64,000 bases of DNA from Hymenobacter sp. YIM 151858-1 (lineage in GTDB: Bacteria; Bacteroidota; Bacteroidia; Cytophagales; Hymenobacteraceae). Below the pieces are notes generated by a model that saw only the letters and a list, made by a program, of their open reading frames with translations, ran no database searches and had not been told where the DNA came from. Location: assembly GCF_025979705.1 (NCBI RefSeq), contig NZ_CP110136.1:2170001-2234000 (forward strand), in the 5' to 3' direction. This document shows, in pieces, positions 32,479 to 40,827 of the stretch (the first letter of the stretch is position 1; each line of letters opens with the position of its first letter). A program made the position numbers and the translations under genes.

Positions 32479-34047
32479 ATGTCCGATCCGCACGCCGACC
32501 TCGCGCTGAGCAAACTCGAAATACTGGAAAAAAAGAATACCGAAGCCCTGCTGGGCGGCGGCCAGGCCCGCATCGATGCCCAACACCAAAAGGGCAAGCT
32601 GACGGCCCGCGAGCGGCTCGACTTGCTCATGGACCCGGGCTCGTTCGAGGAAATCGGCAAGTTTGTGATGCACCGCTCCAAAGACTTTGGCCTTGATAAG
32701 GAGTACTACCTAGGCGACGGTGTGGTGACGGGCTACGGCACCATCAACGGCCGCCTAGTATATGTGTTCTCGCAGGATTTCACGGTTTTGGGCGGCTCGC
32801 TGAGCGAAACCCACGCCGAGAAGATTGTGAAGATCATGGACCTGGCCATGAAGAACGGCGCGCCGGTAATTGGCCTGAACGACTCGGGCGGGGCGCGTAT
32901 TCAGGAAGGCGTGGTGAGCCTGGGTGGCTACGCCGACATCTTTTATAAGAACACGCTGGCCTCGGGCGTGGTACCGCAGATTTCGGCCATTATGGGGCCG
33001 TGCGCGGGCGGCGCGGTGTACTCGCCGGCCATTACCGACTTTATCATGATGGTGGAAAACACGAGCTACATGTTCGTGACGGGCCCCAACGTGGTGAAAA
33101 CGGTAACGCACGAAACCGTTACCAGCGAAGAGTTGGGCGGTGCCAGCACCCACAGCACCAAAAGCGGCGTTACGCACTTTACGGCGGCCAACGAGGTAGC
33201 CTGCATTCAGCAGATCAAGCAGCTGCTGAGCTACATGCCGCAGAACTGCGAAGATACGGCCCCCATTTACCCCTACGAGCCGCAGGGCGAGGAACTACGC
33301 CCCGAGCTCGACACGATCATCCCCGAAAACCCGAACCAGCCCTACGATATCCGCGAGGTGATTACCGGCATCATCGATACGGACTCGTTTATGGAGGTGC
33401 ACCAGAACTTTGCCGAAAACATTGTGGTGGGTTTTGCCCGCCTAGGTGGCCGCAGCATCGGCATTGTGGGCAACCAGCCGGCCGTGCTGGCCGGGGTGCT
33501 CGATATCAACGCCTCGACCAAAGCCGCGCGTTTCGTGCGTTTCTGCGACTCGTTTAATATTCCGCTGCTGGTACTCGAAGACGTTCCGGGCTTCCTGCCC
33601 GGCACCGACCAGGAGTGGCGCGGCATCATCACCAACGGCGCCAAGCTGCTCTACGCCTTCTGCGAAGCCACGGTGCCGCGCATCACAGTAATTACCCGCA
33701 AGGCTTACGGCGGTGCCTACGACGTGATGAACTCCAAGCACATCGGGGCCGACATGAACTACGCCTGGCCCACCGCCGAAATTGCGGTAATGGGCGCCAA
33801 GGGCGCAGCCGAAATCATCTTCAAGCGCGAAATTGCCCAGGCCGAAGACCCCGAAGCCAAGCTGCAGGAGAAAGTCGACGACTACCAGCGCAAGTTTGCC
33901 ACGCCGTACCGCGCCGCGCACCGCGGCTTCGTCGACGAAGTGATTGTGCCTTCGCAGACGCGTCAGAAGCTGATTCGCGCTTTTAAGATGCTCGAAAACA
34001 AGGTGGACCAGCTGCCGCGCAAAAAGCACGGCAACATTCCGCTATAA
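32479..34047 (+). CDS. acyl-CoA carboxylase beta subunit (propionyl/methylmalonyl type)
   Basis: A 522-residue carboxyltransferase subunit of the PccB/MmdA family, which moves CO2 between biotin and propionyl-CoA (or methylmalonyl-CoA). Features: the crotonase-like N-domain with [15 protein letters not shown], oxyanion glycines in [14 protein letters not shown], and the C-domain with [11 protein letters not shown] and [11 protein letters not shown]. The partner biotin-carboxylase and biotin-carrier subunits are not adjacent. The ATG at 32479 is preferred over the open frame from 32377 because it matches the family start and follows the promoter. A terminator follows. Confidence 0.92.
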   Translation: MSDPHADLALSKLEILEKKNTEALLGGGQARIDAQHQKGKLTARERLDLLMDPGSFEEIGKFVMHRSKDFGLDKEYYLGDGVVTGYGTINGRLVYVFSQDFTVLGGSLSETHAEKIVKIMDLAMKNGAPVIGLNDSGGARIQEGVVSLGGYADIFYKNTLASGVVPQISAIMGPCAGGAVYSPAITDFIMMVENTSYMFVTGPNVVKTVTHETVTSEELGGASTHSTKSGVTHFTAANEVACIQQIKQLLSYMPQNCEDTAPIYPYEPQGEELRPELDTIIPENPNQPYDIREVITGIIDTDSFMEVHQNFAENIVVGFARLGGRSIGIVGNQPAVLAGVLDINASTKAARFVRFCDSFNIPLLVLEDVPGFLPGTDQEWRGIITNGAKLLYAFCEATVPRITVITRKAYGGAYDVMNSKHIGADMNYAWPTAEIAVMGAKGAAEIIFKREIAQAEDPEAKLQEKVDDYQRKFATPYRAAHRGFVDEVIVPSQTRQKLIRAFKMLENKVDQLPRKKHGNIPL

Positions 34048-34068
34048 AAGGTTATCATTGAGAGAGGG

Positions 34069-34104
34069 AGCGGTGCTGTTCGGAAGGATAGCACCGCTTC
34101 TTTG
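34069..34104 (+). terminator. terminator of the carboxylase gene
   Basis: Stem AGCGGTGCT/AGCACCGCT with a 12-base loop, then TCTTTG. Confidence 0.7.
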
Positions 34105-34229
34105 TCCTGACAGGCTTATTTTTATCTGACCTACCAGGGCGGCCGCTGCGCTTGCCCCGAAACCTGCCGCCGACGGCCGCGTTTCAACACTTCTGCCTAC
34201 TCCCATCGCTTCCCCACATTCGTTCTTAT

Positions 34230-35300
34230 ATGCGCAAAGAGAGCTTCGACTTCCTTCATCAGTACCTAAACAACCCCTCTCCCACCGGCTTCGAGAAGGA
34301 AGGCCAGAAGCTGTGGCTGGAGTACATCAAGCCCTACATCGACGAGTATTTCGTGGATACCTACGGCACCGTGGTGGGCGTAGTGAATCCGGAAGCCGAG
34401 TACAAAGTAGTAATCGAGGCCCACGCCGACGAAATCAGCTGGTTTGTAAACTACATCACGAAGGAGGGTTATATCTACCTGCGCCGCAACGGCGGCTCCG
34501 ATGCCCTGATTGCCCCATCCAAGCGGGTTATCATTCACACGGCCAAGGGCCCGGTGCGGGCGGTGTTTGGCTGGCCGGCCATCCATGTGCGCAAGGTGGA
34601 GCAAGACAAAGCCCCGACCGTTGAAACCATTTTCCTGGACTGCGGCGCTTCGTCGCGCGAGGAAGTGGAGGAAATGGGCGTGCACGTGGGCTCCGTGGTT
34701 ACGTTTGAAGACGAGCTGATGGAGCTGAACAACAAGTACCTGGTGGGCCGCGCGCTGGATAACCGCATCGGCGGCTTTATGATTGCCGAAGTGGCGCGCC
34801 GCCTGAAAGAGGAAGGCAAAAAGCTGCCGTTCGGCTTGTACATCGTGAATGCGGTGCAGGAAGAAATTGGCCTGCGCGGCGCCGAAATGATTGCCCACCG
34901 CATCAAGCCCGATGTGGCCATCATTACCGACGTGACGCACGACACGCAGTCGCCGATGTACGAGAAGAAGACCTCGGGCGATATTCACTGCGGCAAAGGC
35001 CCGGTAATTACCTACGGCCCGGCCGTGCAGAACAACCTGCGCGACCTGATTATCCAGACGGCGCAGCAAAAGGAAATCCCGTTCCAGCGCGCCGCCGCTA
35101 CCCGCGCCACCGGCACCGATACCGATGCGTTTGCGTACTCCAACGCCGGCGTGGCTTCGGCCCTGATTTCGCTGCCGCTGAAGTACATGCACACCACCGT
35201 GGAAACCGTGCACAACGACGACGTGCAGAACGTTATCAACCTGATCTACGAAACGCTGCTGCGCATCGAAGACAACCACGATTTCCGCTACTTTAAATAA
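34230..35300 (+). CDS. M42-family aminopeptidase
   Basis: A 356-residue cytosolic dinuclear metallo-aminopeptidase of family M42 (TET / glutamyl aminopeptidase type). Metal ligands: H65 with D67 in EAHADEISW, D177 in RALDNRIGG, E212 of the catalytic pair EE (211-212) in QEEIGLRG, D234 in ITDVTHD, and a late histidine in KYMHTTVETV. Such enzymes form large dodecameric shells and trim peptides released by proteases. The ATG at 34230 matches the family start (MRKESFDFLHQYL); the open frame upstream is not conserved in character. It is followed by a strong terminator. Confidence 0.92.
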   Translation: MRKESFDFLHQYLNNPSPTGFEKEGQKLWLEYIKPYIDEYFVDTYGTVVGVVNPEAEYKVVIEAHADEISWFVNYITKEGYIYLRRNGGSDALIAPSKRVIIHTAKGPVRAVFGWPAIHVRKVEQDKAPTVETIFLDCGASSREEVEEMGVHVGSVVTFEDELMELNNKYLVGRALDNRIGGFMIAEVARRLKEEGKKLPFGLYIVNAVQEEIGLRGAEMIAHRIKPDVAIITDVTHDTQSPMYEKKTSGDIHCGKGPVITYGPAVQNNLRDLIIQTAQQKEIPFQRAAATRATGTDTDAFAYSNAGVASALISLPLKYMHTTVETVHNDDVQNVINLIYETLLRIEDNHDFRYFK

Positions 35301-35324
35301 GCAGTAGCCCAAAAGTTTAGTCAG

Positions 35325-35358
35325 GCGGCCGCACAATTGGTGCGGCCGCTTTTGTTTT
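35325..35358 (+). terminator. terminator of the M42 peptidase gene
   Basis: GCGGCCGCAC, loop AATTG, GTGCGGCCGC, then TTTTGTTTT. Confidence 0.85.
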
Positions 35359-35391
35359 GCAGCCTTAGGCACAAACAAAACCTCTTACCCC

Positions 35392-36222
35392 ATGCTTCAG
35401 CCCCCGCTCGTGCAAACACCGCTAACGGTTACCGACCAGATGAACCGGCGCGTGGTGGTGCCGTTTCCGCCGCAGCGCATTGTGTCGTTGGTGCCTTCGC
35501 AAACGGAGTTGCTCTACGACCTAGGGCTGGGCAAGCGGGTGGTGGGCGTGACGAAGTTTTGCATTCACCCGCAGGAGGCGCGGCAGCAGGCTCGGGTAAT
35601 CGGCGGCACCAAGAACTTCAACTTTGAACACATAGCGGAGCTGAAGCCCGATCTAATTATTGGCAATAAGGAAGAGAACTACCAAGAGGGCATCGAGCAG
35701 CTGGCCGCTGAATATCCCGTGTGGATGAGTGACATCTTTACCCTAGGTGATTCGCTGCGGATGATGCGGCAGGTGGGCCTGATTACCGGCACGCAGGCGC
35801 GGGCCGAACGTCTGGCCAATGAAATTGACAGCAGCCTGCAAGCTTTGCCAACGGTGGCCGAGCCCCTTTCGGCCGCCTATTTCATTTGGCGCAAGCCTTA
35901 TATGGCGGCCGCTGCCGGCACTTTCATCGATTATATGCTGCCGCGCGCAGGCTTCCGGAACGTGTTCGGCGGCCTAGGTCGCTACCCCGAAATCAGCGCC
36001 GGGCAGCTGGCAGCTGCGGCTCCGCAGGTGATTCTGCTTTCATCGGAGCCGTACCCGTTTCAGGAAAAGCACGTGGCGGAGTTCCAGGCAATTTGCTCCA
36101 ACGCGCAGGTGCTGGTGGTTGACGGCGAATTGTTCAGCTGGTATGGCAGCCGCTTGCGGCACACAGCGGCGTATTTCCGGCAATTGCAGAACGAAACAGC
36201 GCGTGTAGCGCGGCCTTTGTAG
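35392..36222 (+). CDS. BtuF-like helical-backbone metal-receptor protein, cytosolic form
   Basis: A 276-residue protein with the class III solute-binding fold (two lobes joined by a long helix), as in vitamin B12 and siderophore receptors. Visible text: RIVSLVPSQTELLYDLGLG at the start of lobe 1, AELKPDLIIGNKEE, and AAAPQVILLSSEP in lobe 2. It has no signal peptide or lipobox, so despite the fold it should remain in the cytoplasm, and no ABC permease or ATPase lies nearby. Its last codons and TAG stop (residues ARVARPL) are read from the start of a family C palindrome, implying that the original end was replaced when the repeat arrived. Two CCTAGG sites appear as Leu-Gly codons near the middle of the gene and one near the start. 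Confidence 0.82.
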   Translation: MLQPPLVQTPLTVTDQMNRRVVVPFPPQRIVSLVPSQTELLYDLGLGKRVVGVTKFCIHPQEARQQARVIGGTKNFNFEHIAELKPDLIIGNKEENYQEGIEQLAAEYPVWMSDIFTLGDSLRMMRQVGLITGTQARAERLANEIDSSLQALPTVAEPLSAAYFIWRKPYMAAAAGTFIDYMLPRAGFRNVFGGLGRYPEISAGQLAAAAPQVILLSSEPYPFQEKHVAEFQAICSNAQVLVVDGELFSWYGSRLRHTAAYFRQLQNETARVARPL

Positions 36223-36425
36223 TCCGCGTCCGCAGATAGTATATACTTAATAGGTGCGGCTACTGGAGAATTCTATCTGTGGGCTGCGGACTACAAAGTC
36301 CGCGCTACTGCAGAGCCGCTCGTTCACGCCAACGCGGGCTAAAGCCCGCGCTACACGCACTGCCGTCCTAGGTCAAAAATCAGAAATGACTACCTGCGGG
36401 CGCGAACTGCAAAGACCGCGCTACA
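36204..36425. repeat. large palindromic repeat family C, copy 3
   Basis: Contains TAGCGCGGCCTTTGTAGTCC at the left, an inner GGACTACAAAGTCCGCGCTA at about 36288, AACGCGGGCTAAAGCCCGCG at about 36330, TCCTAGGTCA at 36366 and ACCGCGCTACAG at the right. It overlaps the 3' ends of two convergent genes: the BtuF-like stop (36220-36222) and the aroA stop (36421-36423). Confidence 0.8.
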
Positions 36426-37674
36426 GTGGCTCCATTTTGAAACCAGCCTGGCGCAGCTCTTCCCAGAAAAACGGATACGACTTACGCACCACGGCCGGGG
36501 TTTCCACCTCTATTTTGCCGCGCAGGGCCAGCGGGGCAAAGGCCATAGCCATGCGGTGGTCGTGGTAGGTGGCTACGGTTTGGCCGTTTACGTGCAATTG
36601 CTGCGCCGATACCCGGAACATATCACGCTCCTCGGCCGTGAGCGAGGCGCCAAACTTGCCCAGCTCGTTCTGCAAAGCCGCAATGCGGTCGGTTTCCTTG
36701 ATGCGCAGGCTCTCGAGGCCTACCATGTCAACGGTTACGCCCGTGGCGGCGGCGGCTACGGCAATGGTTTGGGCCAGATCGGGGCAATCGGTAAAGTTCA
36801 TGGCCACGTGGCCGGCCCGGCCCTTGGCGGGCGCCTGCCGCAGAATCACGCCATCGGCCACGAACTCGGTGTGCACGCCCAGCGGGTCCATTAGGTGCAT
36901 AATGGCCTGGTCGCCCTGCCACGACTGGCGGCGCAGGCCGGGCAGGTGTATTTGCGAGCCGGCCGGGCCTAGGGCTACCATGGCGTACCAGTAGCTCGCC
37001 GCCGACCAATCGGCCTCGATGGTGTAATCGGCGGGCTGGTAGGGCTTGGGCGCCACGCGTACATCCCGCTCGCGCACTTCTACCTGCGCTCCGAAGTGGC
37101 GCATTAGGCTGGCCGTCATGGTGATGTAGGGGCGCGAGCCGATGTGCCCCGTTAGCTGCAGGTTAAGGCCGCCTGGAATGAGCGGACCCACCATCATCAG
37201 CGCCGAGATAAACTGACTGCTGATGTCGCCGCGCACGGCCAGCGTAGTAGCCGCGCCGGGCTCGAAACCGTTGAGCCGGAGCGGCGGGTAGCCTTCGCGC
37301 CCCAGGTATTCGATGTTGGCGCCGAGCTTGCGCAGCGCATCAACCAGCACGCCAATAGGCCGCTCCAGCATACGGGCCGTGCCGGTGAGGGTGGTACGGC
37401 GCCCCGTAACAGCTAAGTAGGCCGTCAGGAAGCGCATCACGGTACCGGCATCTTCGGCATCGAACACCTCGGCCTCGGGGTGCGCCAACAGGCGGCGCAT
37501 CAGTTGGGTATCGTTGGCTTCGGAAAGGTGCGTGAGCGTGCCGCCACCGGCCAGGGCTTGCAGGATGAGGGCACGGTTGCTTTCGCTTTTGGAGGCGGGC
37601 AACACGGCCGTGCCGCGCAGCGGGCCACCGGGCCAGCACAACGACAGCGTATCGGGGAAAGTGGGTTGGTGCAT
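36421..37674 (-). CDS. aroA: 3-phosphoshikimate 1-carboxyvinyltransferase (EPSP synthase)
   Basis: A 417-residue enzyme of the shikimate pathway that joins phosphoenolpyruvate to shikimate-3-phosphate. Substrate-binding motifs are LPASKSESNRAL (about 25-36), DAGTVMRFL (about 75-83), GDISSQFISAL (about 149-159), and the late RIKETDRIAALQNEL and YHDHRMAMAFAPLAL blocks. The N-terminal SKS replaces the more common GSKS, still with the conserved lysine. It lies 73 bp downstream of aroB on the same strand, and DAHP synthase is 3 kb further, so three steps of the pathway cluster here. The stop touches a family C palindrome. Confidence 0.95.
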   Translation of the reverse strand: MHQPTFPDTLSLCWPGGPLRGTAVLPASKSESNRALILQALAGGGTLTHLSEANDTQLMRRLLAHPEAEVFDAEDAGTVMRFLTAYLAVTGRRTTLTGTARMLERPIGVLVDALRKLGANIEYLGREGYPPLRLNGFEPGAATTLAVRGDISSQFISALMMVGPLIPGGLNLQLTGHIGSRPYITMTASLMRHFGAQVEVRERDVRVAPKPYQPADYTIEADWSAASYWYAMVALGPAGSQIHLPGLRRQSWQGDQAIMHLMDPLGVHTEFVADGVILRQAPAKGRAGHVAMNFTDCPDLAQTIAVAAAATGVTVDMVGLESLRIKETDRIAALQNELGKFGASLTAEERDMFRVSAQQLHVNGQTVATYHDHRMAMAFAPLALRGKIEVETPAVVRKSYPFFWEELRQAGFKMEPL

Positions 37675-37747
37675 TAGCAGAGGAGCGCCCGAAGGTAGCG
37701 CCCTAGGTTAAACTTGCGGCCAGCCGCTTGGGCGGCGGCCGGCCCGG

Positions 37748-38788
37748 TTACAGCCGGTGATAATAGCGGAGCGATTCGGCAATTTCGGCCACCGTTACGG
37801 GCTGGTCGTACACGCCCCGGCCGATGCCCTCAAGCAGGGTGCAGTTGATGGTGCTGCCTTGGTTTTTCTTGTCCTGCAGAGCCAGTTCGGCAATGGCTTG
37901 GGTTTCGAGGGTTACGAACTGCACCTTTTCGAATACCGAGAACAGGAAGGTCTCGATCTGGTTTAGCTCGCGCTCCATGAGCAAACCTTTTTGCACCGAC
38001 AGCCAGCTTTCGCAGACGATGCCGGCGGCCACGGCCTCGCCGTGCAAAATGCTGCGGCCGGCCTGGCTCAGCAGGTAGCTTTCGAGGGCGTGGCCCACGG
38101 TGTGGCCGAAGTTCAGGAGCTTGCGCGGGCCTTTTTCGGTGGGGTCTTGCGCCACAATGCACTGCTTCACCAGCACCGACTCGCGCACCACGGGCGTCCA
38201 GTCTTCCACAAACAAGCCTTGGTGCCGCTGCTCGGCAAAGGCTGCGGCATCGGCAATAAGCCAGTGCTTTACCACCTCGGCGTAGCCGGCGCGCAGCTCG
38301 CGCGGGTCGAGCGTGCTCAGGAATGTGGTATCGATGCACACGGCTCCGGGCAGCTGAAACACCCCTAGGTGGTTTTTGTAGCCCATGAAATCGACGCCGG
38401 TTTTGCCGCCGATGGCCGCATCCACCTGCGCCAGCAACGTAGTAGGCACCACCACGCAGCGCATGCCCCGCTTGTAGAGGGCCGCGCAAAAACCGCCTAG
38501 GTCGGAGATGACGCCGCCCCCCAGGCACACCAGCACGCTGTGCCGGTCGAAGCGGTGCTCCGTTAGCTCGCTCCACACCCGCTCGCTCGTGGCGAGGGTT
38601 TTGTGCTCTTCGCCGGCGGGCACCTCAATCAGCAGGTGCGCTTCGGGCAGGTAGGGCTTCAGGGCGTGGTAGCACAGGCGGGCGGTGTTGGTATCGGCCA
38701 GCACGGCTACGCGTGTGGTGCCGGGGCGGCCGAGCAGCGCCGCCAACGCCGGCAGCGCCTCGGGGCCGATGTGGATTGCGTCAGTCAT
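37748..38788 (-). CDS. aroB: 3-dehydroquinate synthase
   Basis: A 346-residue NAD- and metal-dependent enzyme that cyclises DAHP to 3-dehydroquinate, the second shikimate step. NAD-binding text is CLGGGVISDLGGF (about 88-100). The active-site segment is PTTLLAQVDAAIGGKTGVD (about 115-133). Metal ligands are E in RAGYAEVVKH and histidines in NFGHTVGHALE and HGEAVAAG. Length is normal. It is the upstream gene of the aroB-aroA pair. Three CCTAGG sites are in or beside this pair, two of them Leu-Gly codons in aroB. Confidence 0.95.
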   Translation of the reverse strand: MTDAIHIGPEALPALAALLGRPGTTRVAVLADTNTARLCYHALKPYLPEAHLLIEVPAGEEHKTLATSERVWSELTEHRFDRHSVLVCLGGGVISDLGGFCAALYKRGMRCVVVPTTLLAQVDAAIGGKTGVDFMGYKNHLGVFQLPGAVCIDTTFLSTLDPRELRAGYAEVVKHWLIADAAAFAEQRHQGLFVEDWTPVVRESVLVKQCIVAQDPTEKGPRKLLNFGHTVGHALESYLLSQAGRSILHGEAVAAGIVCESWLSVQKGLLMERELNQIETFLFSVFEKVQFVTLETQAIAELALQDKKNQGSTINCTLLEGIGRGVYDQPVTVAEIAESLRYYHRL

Positions 38789-38899
38789 CGGGCGTAAAGT
38801 TCAGGGTTCTGGCGTTAGTAGCCTACATTAGCAACGAGCAAGGCCAAGAGCAGCCGGCCTGGGTTGTTTCGGAGCACCGCAAACCGCGCAACAGCAGCA

Positions 38900-39388
38900 G
38901 TGGAACCAATAGCGCTTTTCGACGGCGAGGTACGCCTGGCAAAGTTTTCGGGCAAGGGCGCCTGGACGTACGCCCCGCTTCCGCCGCTGCAGATACCCGG
39001 CCGCAATGCCTTCGGGCTGGCCAAGGTAACCGGCTCCATCGATGCGTTCGTGCTGCCGCTCAGCACCCTGATGCCGCTGGGCAATGGCCGCAGCTTTTTG
39101 CCCCTGAAGGCGGAAATCCGAAAAGCCATTGGTAAGCAGGCCGGCGACACCGTACGCCTTGTGCTGTACCCCGAGGCCGTGGCCTTATCTGTTTCTGATG
39201 ACGATTTACTTGCCTGCCTGGCCGATGCGCCCCTAGCCGAAGCAGCTTACACGCGCCTCTCCCCATCGGAGCAAACCGCGTGGCTAAACTGGGTGCGCGC
39301 CGCCCCCACCGACGACGCCAAAGTAGCGCGCATGGTATCGGCGCTGGCGCGGCTAGAGGCCGGAGCGGCCACGCCGCCGAGCAAATAA
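38900..39388 (+). CDS. DUF1905/YdeI-like protein
   Basis: A 162-residue cytoplasmic protein in two parts. The N-terminal beta-barrel DUF1905 domain has KFSGKGAWTYAPLP, GSIDAFVLPLSTLMPLGNGRSFLPL and KAIGKQAGDTVRL. The C-terminal helical YdeI/OmpD-associated-type domain has LADAPLAEAAYTRLSPSEQTAWLNWV. These pairings are frequent in Bacteroidota, without an established biochemical role. GTG at 38900 gives a start in line with the domain; the frame is open to a TTG at 38864. It is divergent from aroB. Confidence 0.75.
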   Translation: MEPIALFDGEVRLAKFSGKGAWTYAPLPPLQIPGRNAFGLAKVTGSIDAFVLPLSTLMPLGNGRSFLPLKAEIRKAIGKQAGDTVRLVLYPEAVALSVSDDDLLACLADAPLAEAAYTRLSPSEQTAWLNWVRAAPTDDAKVARMVSALARLEAGAATPPSK

Positions 39389-39458
39389 CAAGTCCTTGCC
39401 ATGGCGTGCAACCTTTCGCACCTAGGCCGGCATCCTGTGGTATATAAGCCACCGACAT

Positions 39459-39866
39459 ATGCCCATACGCACCTACTTTTTCGGGCTGCTGAGCGCCGTG
39501 CTGCTGCTAGCTGGCTGCTCCGCCGACCGCGACGTGGCACCCCTCGACGCGCAGCTGCAAGGCACCTGGCGCTGGGTACAAACCACCGGCGGCATTGCGG
39601 GCGCGCGCCTCACGCCGGCCAATACGGGCTACCAGGAGGAAATCCGTTTCGAGTCGAGCGGTAAGTTTTACCGCATCCGCGACGGCAAAACCATCGACAC
39701 GGATACGTACGCGCTGTTTTTCGCGTCCTCGCCCGGCGACAACCACACGCCTAACCTGATTCGCTACGGCAAAAACTCGTTGGGGCAGTCGTTCGAGATA
39801 ACCGAGAACCGCCTCACGCTCTACGACGAAGCCGCCGATGGCTACATCTCGCAGTATGAACGCTAA
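39459..39866 (+). CDS. small lipoprotein, lipocalin-like (first of three)
   Basis: A 135-residue lipoprotein: signal peptide and lipobox LLAGC (lipidated cysteine near residue 20), then a beta-rich domain. The opening LQGTWRWVQTTGGIAG and the following short strands EIRFESSGKFYRIRDGK resemble the 'lipocalin-like' small lipoproteins of Bacteroidota, whose ligands are unknown. The next two genes encode proteins with the same plan, 10 and 9 bp apart, so the three form an operon and probably arose by duplication. Confidence 0.75.
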   Translation: MPIRTYFFGLLSAVLLLAGCSADRDVAPLDAQLQGTWRWVQTTGGIAGARLTPANTGYQEEIRFESSGKFYRIRDGKTIDTDTYALFFASSPGDNHTPNLIRYGKNSLGQSFEITENRLTLYDEAADGYISQYER

Positions 39867-39876
39867 CTCCACCGTT

Positions 39877-40308
39877 ATGCACAAGCTTGCTTACTGGTTA
39901 CTGTTCGCATCGGGCGTCGTGGGCCTGGGTGCCTGTAACCACCTCCATTCCATCGATGCCGAAACAGCCAAGCCTACCTCACTGATTGGCCGCTGGCAGT
40001 TGGTGGCCGTGAGCGGCGGCATGGTGCCCAACCCCACTGTGCCGCCCGAGGAGCTCCGCATTGCACCCGACAGCACCGTGCGCCTGTACCTGGCTGGTGC
40101 CTTGGCGCAACAGTTCCGGCTGCGGCCCACCAGCGGCAATTTCTGCACGCAACTCCAGCCGGTGCAGCTAGTGCGCTTCGACGAGGCAAGCAAGCCGGGC
40201 ATCACGTACGCCTACCAGATCAAAGGCGACGAGCTGATCCTGGATGGCAACATCTGCGTGGATGGCGTGATTCGGCGCTACCGCTGGGTTTCCGATAACG
40301 CTAACTAA
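39877..40308 (+). CDS. small lipoprotein, lipocalin-like (second of three)
   Basis: A 143-residue lipoprotein with lipobox GLGAC (cysteine near residue 20) and the same LIGRWQLVAVSGGMVP opening strand as its neighbours. The internal cysteines in GNFCTQL and GNICVDG may form a disulfide. The start at ATG 39877 gives a compact signal peptide; two in-frame ATGs upstream would overlap the previous gene. Likely anchored in the outer membrane or facing the periplasm. Function unknown. Confidence 0.72.
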   Translation: MHKLAYWLLFASGVVGLGACNHLHSIDAETAKPTSLIGRWQLVAVSGGMVPNPTVPPEELRIAPDSTVRLYLAGALAQQFRLRPTSGNFCTQLQPVQLVRFDEASKPGITYAYQIKGDELILDGNICVDGVIRRYRWVSDNAN

Positions 40309-40317
40309 TCAGCCCCC

Positions 40318-40779
40318 ATGGCCAAATCCGTCCAACTCTTCTGCGACTTGCTGATTGCCGCTTTGTGCTTTGCGGCCCTAGGTTGCCAGCAGCAAACCGA
40401 CGATGTGCAACCCTCCGACGCGGCCTTGCTGGGTCGCTGGGACAGGGTTGTGCCCAAGCACGAGCAACATTACCCCCGGCATCTGCTGCCCAAACGCAGC
40501 CTGGAGTTTTCGGCTGATGGTCGCCTGCGCTTCTACCGCAACGACACCCTCACGCACGAGGCTACTTTCGAGCACCGCGGTTTCCCGAGCAACGTGCAGG
40601 CGCCTCAAGGCCTGCGCTACTTGTCGCTCAACAGCGGCCAAGGCAGCAGCGGCGTGACGTACGAACTGCAACAGGATACCCTGCGCTGGACCACGCCCTA
40701 CTACAAGGATGTGATGAACTGCTGGCCCGTGCGCGAAACCTACGCCCGCGCCTCGTCCACCACGCTTCCCGGCAAATAG
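40318..40779 (+). CDS. small lipoprotein, lipocalin-like (third of three)
   Basis: A 153-residue lipoprotein with lipobox AALGC (cysteine near residue 23); the codons for L-G there carry a CCTAGGT site. The mature part starts QQQTDDVQPSDAALLGRWDRV, then RSLEFSADGRLRFYRND and later strands match the plan of the two genes upstream. A late cysteine (MNCWPV) aligns with cysteine near the end of the second protein. It closes the three-gene operon and is convergent with the DAHP synthase gene. Confidence 0.72.
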   Translation: MAKSVQLFCDLLIAALCFAALGCQQQTDDVQPSDAALLGRWDRVVPKHEQHYPRHLLPKRSLEFSADGRLRFYRNDTLTHEATFEHRGFPSNVQAPQGLRYLSLNSGQGSSGVTYELQQDTLRWTTPYYKDVMNCWPVRETYARASSTTLPGK

Positions 40780-40827
40780 CCCCGTGCGGCTGCCCCGGCC
40801 GGAGCAGCGCCCTAGCACCTAGGGCCG

